Assembly: GCA_012800155.1 (NCBI GenBank)
Contig: JAAZJX010000017.1
Location: 1 to 17,115, forward strand
Length of the DNA stretch: 17,115 bases
Source: Candidatus Magasanikiibacteriota bacterium
Lineage (GTDB): Bacteria; Patescibacteriota; Patescibacteriia; Magasanikbacterales; UBA922
Direction of reading: 5' to 3'
Position numbers and translations under genes: made by a program. Of the stretch, positions 12,855 through 17,115 are shown one piece after another (position 1 is the first letter of the stretch; every line of letters starts with the position of its first letter). The notes under the pieces were generated by a model, which saw nothing but the letters and a program-made list of their open reading frames with translations, did no database searches and was not told the origin of the DNA.

Positions 12855-13163
12855 CTATGCGCGTTTTGCTTGTAAACAAGCACGGCAATAAACTGGTTTG
12901 TCCCCTGTTGGTTGAAATGGTAATTCAGTAATTGCGATTCCACAATCTGCGCATTTCAAATCAACTTGAAACATCTGACGAGGTCCACGATTGAAATTGC
13001 CACGATTGTTATTGCGATTATTTTGACGAAAAGCACGATTGCAATCTGCACAATATACTGGACGATCTCCTGATGGTTGAAAAGGTAATTGTGAAATATG
13101 ATTGCCACATTTTGCGCAACTAAGATCTACAGCAAACATTTGTTTATCATTATTATAAGCCAT
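12855..13163 (-). CDS. Small protein with two CxxC-x18-CxxC zinc-ribbon modules
   Basis: The 102 residues are two nearly identical modules: CAKCGNHISQLPFQPSGDRP then VYCADC, and CADCGIAITELPFQPTGDKP then VYCRAC. A flexible linker rich in N, R and G joins them. Each module has four cysteines suited to one zinc ion. Both are preceded by QMF(A/Q)VDL, so the repeat unit is about 35 residues and arose by internal duplication. The basic RGN-type linker suggests nucleic-acid binding, which is inference. The gene has a consensus promoter and a leader of about 100 bases that can fold next to the ATG. It stands alone, convergent to the ATPase. Related short zinc-ribbon proteins occur widely; their function is not established. 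Confidence 0.85.
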   Translation of the reverse strand: MAYNNDKQMFAVDLSCAKCGNHISQLPFQPSGDRPVYCADCNRAFRQNNRNNNRGNFNRGPRQMFQVDLKCADCGIAITELPFQPTGDKPVYCRACLQAKRA

Positions 13164-13165
13164 AT

Positions 13166-13224
13166 TATAGTTTCCAATTGTTTTGGTAATTAATTTAATT
13201 AAATTTCGACCTATGGGAAACTAT
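13166..13224 (-). promoter_or_regulatory. Leader hairpin of the zinc-ribbon mRNA
   Basis: In the mRNA ATAGTTTCC near 13224-13216 pairs perfectly with GGAAACTAT at 13174-13166, which ends 2 bases before the ATG. The only weak Shine-Dalgarno-like bases (TTGGAAAC) are in the 3' arm, so the fold could hide the ribosome site. Confidence 0.5.
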
Positions 13225-13272
13225 GTACTTATAAATTAATATTTATTTTGTCTGTTACCCAATTTAAAAAAA

Positions 13273-13301
13273 ATTATATACTCTTCTATTAAATTTGTCA
13301 A
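13273..13301 (-). promoter_or_regulatory. Consensus promoter of the zinc-ribbon gene
   Basis: On the minus strand TTGACA (13301-13296), 17 bases, TATAAT (13278-13273) is a perfect consensus match. The predicted start near 13266 gives a leader of about 100 bases. Confidence 0.85.
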
Positions 13302-13326
13302 TATAAAACTTTTGTTTAAAATTATT

Positions 13327-14406
13327 TTATTTTTTTACCAAACCAGAAAATAATTTCAAAATATGTTCTGCTTTAGCCAAAGGCATTATTTTTTGTAAAT
13401 TATTACTTAATTGTCTTTTTCTTATATCATCATCCAAAAGTTCTCGAATAGTTTTAGCTAAAAAATTACCATCAGAAGTTCTTTCATCAACCAAAATTAC
13501 TGCTCCAGCTTTTTCCAAAAATTTTACATTTTCTTCTTGATGTCCGGGTTTTGGTATTAGAATTGCTGGCTTTCCCAAAGCTGCCATTTCTGTAATACTC
13601 CCAAAACCACCCCGTGAAATAACAATATCAGCTACAGCATAAGCATCTTTCATTTCATCGGTAAAAAATTGATGCACTTGATAATAATCACTAAATAATT
13701 TTACAGCGCGATTAACTAATTCTTGAGGGCGTTCTTTGCCAGATAAATGAAGAACTTGTGCTTTACCTTTTAAATGTTGAATAGATTGCACAATCAATTG
13801 ATTCACTCGCATAGAACCTGTTCCCCCACCAGTAGCAAATACAACTGGTATTTTTTTATCTAAATTAAACAATTCAAAACCTCTATTCTTTTCTCCTAAT
13901 AAAATATCTTGACGCACTGGATTGCCTAACCAAATGGTTTTTTTCTTAGAAAAATTTTTTAAATTTATTTCCAAAGCTGTAGTAATAATAGTCGCTACTG
14001 AAGCCATCATTTTATTTGCCATACCTACTTTCACATCTTGTTGATGTACCCAAGTAGGTACTCCAAAAATCCAAGCTGCCCAATGTAGAGGTACAGAAGT
14101 AAAACCACCAGCTGAAATACAAACATCTGGTTCTTCTCGCCAAATAAAATATAAAGAATGAAAAAAAGCTCCAATAATTTTAAAAATATCAATAATATTC
14201 CAAAAAGAAATATAGCGACGAAATTTTCCTGTATTCAAAACACTAAACAAAATATTTTCTTTTTCTACTAAAATTTTTTCTGGACCATTTTTGGTACCCA
14301 ACCAAACAAAACTTGTTTCAGGAAATTCTTCTTGAATAATTTGTTTAATAGCCAGAAGCGGTGTTACTGGACCTAATGTTCCTCCTCCAGAAAATACTAC
14401 TTTCAT
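13327..14406 (-). CDS. murG: MurG-like UDP-GlcNAc transferase
   Basis: MurG transfers GlcNAc from UDP-GlcNAc to lipid I at the inner face of the membrane, making lipid II. The 359 residues match the family throughout. They include EPDVCISAGGFTSVPLHWAA, the QQDVKVGMANK segment, TIWLGNPVRQDI, the donor-domain start VVFATGGGTGSMRVN, and the nucleotide-binding block ISRGGFGSITEMAALGKPAI then LIPKPGHQEENV. The usual N-terminal GGTGGHxxP loop reads GGTLGPVTP, so the conserved histidine is replaced by proline. The gene follows the ftsW-like gene by 10 bases on the same strand, in the common murG-ftsW association. No Shine-Dalgarno precedes its ATG. Function is very likely MurG, with altered acceptor-loop chemistry. 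Confidence 0.9.
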   Translation of the reverse strand: MKVVFSGGGTLGPVTPLLAIKQIIQEEFPETSFVWLGTKNGPEKILVEKENILFSVLNTGKFRRYISFWNIIDIFKIIGAFFHSLYFIWREEPDVCISAGGFTSVPLHWAAWIFGVPTWVHQQDVKVGMANKMMASVATIITTALEINLKNFSKKKTIWLGNPVRQDILLGEKNRGFELFNLDKKIPVVFATGGGTGSMRVNQLIVQSIQHLKGKAQVLHLSGKERPQELVNRAVKLFSDYYQVHQFFTDEMKDAYAVADIVISRGGFGSITEMAALGKPAILIPKPGHQEENVKFLEKAGAVILVDERTSDGNFLAKTIRELLDDDIRKRQLSNNLQKIMPLAKAEHILKLFSGLVKK

Positions 14407-14416
14407 AATTTAAAAT

Positions 14417-15520
14417 TTATCTTTTTACTTGTTTACTAATATTTATTAAAATACCAAGCGCTGTCATAGCAACTACTAATGAAGTACCGCCATAACTAAC
14501 AAAAGGTAATGGAATACCAGTTAATGGTACTAGTCCAACCATAGCGCCAATATTTAAAAAAGATTGAAAAACAAACCAAATAATAATTCCTGCTGATAAC
14601 AATCTACCAAATTGATCTGGAGCTTTTTTGGAAATCATTAAACCACGAGAAGCTATTAAAAACAATAAAATAATAAAACCAATAACAAAGAAAAAACCTA
14701 ATTCTTCAGCAATCACTGGAAAAATACTATCAGCAGCAACTTCTGGTAAATATTGAAATTTTCGTAAAGATTTACCAATTCCTCTACCAAATAAACCACC
14801 TGAACCAATAGCCAAAAAAGCTTGATTGATATGATAACTTACTCCTTGTGGATCATGTTCTGGATAAAGAAAACTCATCAATCTATTAACACGATAAGGA
14901 GCTAATAAAATCATCACAACAAATCCTGCAATACTAAATAAAATCAAACTCAATAAATATTGCCATTTTATATCAGCTACATATAAAATACCAAAAAATA
15001 TTACAAACAAAATAGATAGAGTTCCTAAATCTGGTTGTAATAAAACTAAAAGTAAAGGAAAAGCTGCCCAAATTAAAACTGGTAAAAATCCTTCTTGAAA
15101 ACTTTCTAATTTTTCTTTTTTTTCTACCAAAAAATAACTCATAAAAATTATTAAACCAAGTTTGGCAAATTCAGAAGGCTGAAAAGAAAACCAAGGTAAA
15201 GCTATCCAACTATGAGCCTTAGTATCAAAAGTAGAACCAATATTAGGAACAAAAACTAAAATAAGTAAAAAAATCATGCCAATAAAAATTGGCCATACCC
15301 AATTTTTCAATTTATGATAATCAAATTTAGAGAAAAAAATAAATAAAACAATTCCCGGTAACACACCTTTTATCAATTGACTTTTGATAAAATAATAAGC
15401 ATCACCAAATCTTTGTTGTCCAACTGCTGAAGAAGCTGAAGTCAACATCACTAAACCAAAAACAATCAAAATACCAAAATAAGTTAATAATAAATAATCT
15501 ATTCTATTTTGCTTAATCAT
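14417..15520 (-). CDS. ftsW: SEDS-family peptidoglycan polymerase (FtsW/RodA)
   Basis: SEDS proteins polymerise lipid II glycan strands with a partner penicillin-binding protein. The 367 residues carry about ten membrane segments. The hallmarks are SWIALPWFSFQPSEFAKLGL, LLQPDLGT, GSGGLFGRGIGKS, and the essential aspartate loop YLPEVAADSIFPVIAEELGF (Asp near residue 264). NIGAMVGLVPLTGIPLPFVS then YGGTS follow. The position directly before murG favours FtsW over RodA, though the sequence alone does not decide. The start follows the previous stop by 3 bases (TAA-TTT-ATG), the same junction as between capA and the YqfO-like gene, so coupling by re-initiation is plausible. No Shine-Dalgarno is visible. 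Confidence 0.92.
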   Translation of the reverse strand: MIKQNRIDYLLLTYFGILIVFGLVMLTSASSAVGQQRFGDAYYFIKSQLIKGVLPGIVLFIFFSKFDYHKLKNWVWPIFIGMIFLLILVFVPNIGSTFDTKAHSWIALPWFSFQPSEFAKLGLIIFMSYFLVEKKEKLESFQEGFLPVLIWAAFPLLLVLLQPDLGTLSILFVIFFGILYVADIKWQYLLSLILFSIAGFVVMILLAPYRVNRLMSFLYPEHDPQGVSYHINQAFLAIGSGGLFGRGIGKSLRKFQYLPEVAADSIFPVIAEELGFFFVIGFIILLFLIASRGLMISKKAPDQFGRLLSAGIIIWFVFQSFLNIGAMVGLVPLTGIPLPFVSYGGTSLVVAMTALGILINISKQVKR

Positions 15521-15523
15521 AAA

Positions 15524-15880
15524 TTAAACATTGAGAAAAACAAGTAGAGCTACTGCTAAAAAAATAAAAATCTGACAAAACAAATTTACTGCATTCAAAA
15601 TTTGAGCAATAAATTTATCTTTACCAAATAATAACCAACCAATTAAATTATTAGTAATTAAAATCAATAAACCAAAAATTGGTAAATAAAAAACTTTCCA
15701 CCAACTACCTAAATAATCTACTCCAAACAATATATTATAATGTAAAAAAATATCTTCTTGTTGAGGTTTAATTTGAAATATTAACCACAACCAAGACAAA
15801 ATATTTATAGCTAAAGATAAAATCAAAGTTATTAAATTAAATAAATTTTTTAAATAAAGTTTAATAGGATAAATTTTCAT
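15524..15880 (-). CDS. Small membrane protein of unknown function before ftsW
   Basis: With the ATG at 15880 this is a 118-residue protein with three probable membrane segments (about 14-36, 60-86 and 91-118). A short charged-aromatic loop, KPQQEDIFLHYNILFGVDYLG, follows the first segment by my reading. I do not recognise a named family. An ATG 28 codons upstream (15964) is in frame, but it coincides with the -35 box of the operon promoter and would lie before the transcription start, so 15880 is preferred. The stop is 3 bases before the ftsW start. It should be expressed with ftsW and murG, which suggests a role at the membrane during wall synthesis. That role is inference from position only. 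Confidence 0.7.
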   Translation of the reverse strand: MKIYPIKLYLKNLFNLITLILSLAINILSWLWLIFQIKPQQEDIFLHYNILFGVDYLGSWWKVFYLPIFGLLILITNNLIGWLLFGKDKFIAQILNAVNLFCQIFIFLAVALLVFLNV

Positions 15881-15935
15881 AAAATTGCTAAACAAAAAAA
15901 TAATTTTATCTTCAAAATCAAGAAAAATCCTTATT

Positions 15936-15964
15936 ATTATACTCAAATTTACCTCTATTGACAA
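15936..15964 (-). promoter_or_regulatory. Promoter of the ftsW-murG operon
   Basis: On the minus strand TTGTCA (15964-15959), 17 bases, TATAAT (15941-15936) is near-perfect. Its -35 overlaps the -35 of the divergent rpmA promoter by five bases. Confidence 0.8.
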
Positions 15965-15986
15965 ATAATCATATTAACAGTATAAT
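15958..15986 (+). promoter_or_regulatory. Consensus promoter of rpmA
   Basis: TTGACA (15958-15963), 17 bases, TATAAT (15981-15986) is a perfect sigma70-type consensus. The transcript should start near 15993. Confidence 0.9.
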
Positions 15987-16045
15987 ATTGACATTAAATT
16001 TACGGCTATGGTTAGCGACCCAGAATTTATTTCTTGGGGGCGGCT

Positions 16046-16070
16046 CTCTGACTCACCACTGAGACAGAGG
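16046..16070 (+). promoter_or_regulatory. rpmA leader hairpin that overlaps the ribosome site
   Basis: CTCTG-A-CTCA (16046-16055) pairs with TGAG-A-CAGAG (16060-16069) around a CCAC loop, with one A-A mismatch. The only Shine-Dalgarno-like sequence, AGAGG (16066-16070), lies almost wholly in the 3' arm. The leader (about 15993-16087) has no gene. The fold could reduce rpmA translation. Confidence 0.55.
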
Positions 16071-16087
16071 AAAAAAATATTGTGATT

Positions 16088-16360
16088 ATGGCGCAAAAAA
16101 AAGCTGGTGGATCTACCCGTCTTGGACGAGATTCCCAACCACAATATCTTGGTGCAAAAGTTGGCGATGGAGAAACAGTCAATTCTGGACAAGTTCTCAT
16201 TAGACAACGAGGAACTAAAATCCACCCAGGTAAAAATGTAAAAAAAGGCAAAGATGATACTTTGTATTCCACTATTGCTGGTAAAGTCAAATTCACTCAA
16301 AGAAAAAGATACCGATTTGATGGTAGTCTCAAAATGACAAAATTTATCAATGTAATATAA
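16088..16360 (+). CDS. rpmA: Large-subunit ribosomal protein L27
   Basis: bL27 sits near the peptidyl-transferase centre, with its N-terminus reaching the P-site tRNA. The 90 residues start MAQKKAGGSTRLGRDSQPQY and continue with RQRGTKIHPGKNVKKGKDDT then LYSTIAGKVKF, an unmistakable family match. The ATG at 16088 gives the standard MAxKK start; an in-frame GTG at 16082 would add two residues and is nearer to the AGAGG at 16066-16070. There is no cleavable Firmicutes-type extension. rpmA usually follows rplU (L21), but here no rplU is present and rpmA stands alone behind a consensus promoter, divergent from the ftsW-murG operon, with its own terminator. Confidence 0.97.
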   Translation: MAQKKAGGSTRLGRDSQPQYLGAKVGDGETVNSGQVLIRQRGTKIHPGKNVKKGKDDTLYSTIAGKVKFTQRKRYRFDGSLKMTKFINVI

Positions 16361-16363
16361 TAA

Positions 16364-16390
16364 AAATCTGCCAATTAGGCAGGTTTTTTT
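16364..16390 (+). terminator. rpmA terminator
   Basis: AAATCTGCC (16364-16372) pairs with GGCAGGTTT (16378-16386) around an AATTA loop and a T run follows. It lies 3 bases after the stop codon. Confidence 0.9.
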
Positions 16391-16396
16391 ATTTAT

Positions 16397-16426
16397 TAAA
16401 AAACCACTCTGAAATAATCAGAGTGG
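16397..16426 (-). terminator. Terminator of the orphan gene at 16487
   Basis: On the minus strand CCACTCTGA / TCAGAGTGG is a perfect 9-bp stem with a 5-base loop, followed by a T run. It ends the minus-strand unit convergent to rpmA. Confidence 0.85.
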
Positions 16427-16441
16427 ATAATAAACTGGTTT

Positions 16442-16478
16442 AGCGTGTCTGGTTGACCGATACAAACACGCTGCCCCC
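16442..16478 (-). other. 3' module A: G5 tract plus hairpin after the 113-residue gene
   Basis: Eight bases after the stop codon lies GGGGG (16478-16474). A 10-bp hairpin AGCGTGTTTG / CAGACACGCT follows, with an 11-base loop, and then AAACC. Module B at 16935-16967 has the same order and related sequence with paired changes. This is a shared mRNA 3' structure of unknown role, distinct from the T-tailed terminator that follows it. Confidence 0.6.
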
Positions 16479-16486
16479 TTATTAAT

Positions 16487-16828
16487 TTAATCATTAACCA
16501 AATTCCAACAACCCTTCCTCTTTCGTATATAAAATTTGACAATTTGACCTTCATCATTATTATTATCATCCTGACGGATAATAATAATTTTTTCATCTTT
16601 TATATACATTTTAAATTTGACTTTTAAACTACTTGATCGTGCCCAAAGTGTGTACTCTTCTTGAGTACGACTAGTTTTCTTTGCTTGATAGACATAAAAC
16701 TTTTTTCCTCCTTGACTCAAAAAAACTAAGAGTCCCATCTTGTGCCAACGAGATAATTCTCGCATAACCCAAACAGGTGATCGCTGTCTTTTTTCTCGTT
16801 TACTTTTACAAGTATTTTGTTCTACCAT
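16487..16828 (-). CDS. Orphan basic small protein of unknown function
   Basis: I do not recognise this 113-residue protein. It is rich in lysine and arginine with aromatic residues (KSKREKRQRSPVWVMRELSR, KKFYVYQAKK, YIRKRKGCWNLVND). An acidic patch (RQDDNNNDEGQ) sits near the C-terminus. Segments such as LKVKFKMYIKDEKIIIIRQ alternate hydrophobic and polar residues, which suggests beta strands. The basic charge would suit nucleic-acid binding, but no domain supports that. Start evidence is good: GAGGGGGT lies 7 bases before the ATG and a TTGACA -35 is upstream. Module A and a terminator follow the stop. Like the gene at 5297, it has a clear ribosome site while neighbours do not. The frame is probably real; the function is unknown. 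Confidence 0.65.
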   Translation of the reverse strand: MVEQNTCKSKREKRQRSPVWVMRELSRWHKMGLLVFLSQGGKKFYVYQAKKTSRTQEEYTLWARSSSLKVKFKMYIKDEKIIIIRQDDNNNDEGQIVKFYIRKRKGCWNLVND

Positions 16829-16835
16829 GACATCT

Positions 16836-16843
16836 ACCCCCTC
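16836..16843 (-). promoter_or_regulatory. Strong ribosome binding site of the 113-residue gene
   Basis: On the minus strand GAGGGGGT stands 7 bases before the ATG at 16828. It supports this start codon. Confidence 0.65.
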
Positions 16844-16863
16844 GTTTTATGGTCAACAACAAC

Positions 16864-16892
16864 AAACTATCACTTTTTTAATTTTTTGTCAA
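16864..16892 (-). promoter_or_regulatory. Candidate promoter of the 113-residue gene
   Basis: TTGACA (16892-16887) is perfect, and 17 bases later the -10 reads TAGTTT (16869-16864), which is weak. Confidence 0.45.
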
Positions 16893-16893
16893 T

Positions 16894-16920
16894 AAAAAAG
16901 ACCATACTTAATGATCTTTT
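16894..16920 (-). terminator. Terminator of the right-edge orphan gene
   Basis: On the minus strand AAAAGATCA / TGGTCTTTT (one mismatch, 7-base loop) is followed by more T. It immediately precedes the promoter of the 113-residue gene. Confidence 0.65.
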
Positions 16921-16934
16921 ATAAAATTAGGTTT

Positions 16935-16967
16935 GCGCGTCTGGCTGGACAACAGACGCGCTCCCCC
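16935..16967 (-). other. 3' module B: G5 tract plus hairpin after the right-edge gene
   Basis: Ten bases after the stop codon lies GGGGG (16967-16963). The perfect 9-bp hairpin GCGCGTCTG / CAGACGCGC follows, with a 9-base loop, and then AAACC. It matches module A with compensating base changes (C-G here where A has T-A, and C-G where A has T-G). Confidence 0.6.
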
Positions 16968-16977
16968 TTTTTTTCAG

Positions 16978-17115
16978 TTAACGCTGAGTGCGTACACCCC
17001 ATGATCCTGGAAGTTCTGGTAATCGTAAATGCGCAATTTTAGGAATCTTTCCACCTTTGTAAGGTTTTAACGATAATTTACAATTATCCTTTGTGAAAAT
17101 TACCGTAAAAAATTC
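16978..17115 (-). CDS. Orphan gene, C-terminal part only
   Basis: A frame open from the window edge ends at TAA (16980-16978). The last 45 residues include NCKLSLKPYKGGKIPKIAHL and end RLPELPGSWGVRTQR. No family is recognised. Coding status is suggested by the open frame and less AT-rich codons. The shared 3' module (G5 plus hairpin) and terminator after the stop also support it. The start lies outside the window. Confidence 0.5.
   Translation of the reverse strand, partial: EFFTVIFTKDNCKLSLKPYKGGKIPKIAHLRLPELPGSWGVRTQR

Noticed and set aside
15881..15964. Longer N-terminus of the membrane protein before ftsW (start at 15964)
   Set aside because: The ATG overlaps the -35 box of the operon promoter and lies upstream of the predicted transcription start.
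15974..16300. Two minus-strand open frames opposite rpmA
   Set aside because: They are shadows of the L27 gene and its leader.

Overview
The window looks like a piece of chromosome from a bacterium of the Candidate Phyla Radiation (Patescibacteria, perhaps Parcubacteria-like). This placement is inference. The supporting signs are visible AT-richness, short cell-wall and division genes with divergent motifs, a bacterial translin homologue, mostly Shine-Dalgarno-free starts, two apparently leaderless promoters, tRNA genes without encoded CCA, and standard stop codons. Nothing here gives a species name.

Left part (1-5300). A partial EcoRI-family adenine methyltransferase is split by a ten-base G tract. 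It is followed, in + coordinates, by a decayed tRNA-Gln copy and an intact tRNA-Gln. Minus-strand ftsE and ftsX come next, then about 470 bases of degenerate palindromic repeats. A minus-strand unit follows: capA-like, a small YqfO/NIF3-type protein, and tRNA-Thr one base after the stop codon. The gap at 4790-5296 has no recognised gene. It holds a divergent promoter pair, a probable small RNA with terminator, and an attenuator-like structure in front of a 96-residue orphan gene that has a very strong ribosome binding site.

Middle part (5700-10000). One minus-strand cluster reads translin-like protein, MurE-like ligase, PH-domain membrane protein, FtsB/DivIC-like protein, SurA/PrsA-like isomerase, tRNA-Gly. 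Peptidoglycan precursor synthesis, divisome and extracytoplasmic folding functions are thus together. A second decayed tRNA copy (Lys) and an intact tRNA-Lys follow on the + strand. After them come a P-type cation ATPase and, convergent to it, a double zinc-ribbon protein.

Right part (13300-17115). A minus-strand operon (small membrane protein, ftsW/rodA, murG) supplies septal wall synthesis. Its promoter and the divergent rpmA (ribosomal protein L27) promoter share one -35 region. At the right end are two orphan minus-strand genes, each followed by a G5 tract and a hairpin; the two hairpins differ by paired substitutions.

Three features stand out. First, the homopolymer-interrupted methyltransferase is a candidate phase-variable gene. 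Second, short palindromic elements sit inside the loops of tRNA-like and REP-like hairpins, seen three times. Third, orphan small genes carry strong ribosome binding sites and structured 3' modules. All conclusions come from reading the sequence; no database search was run.
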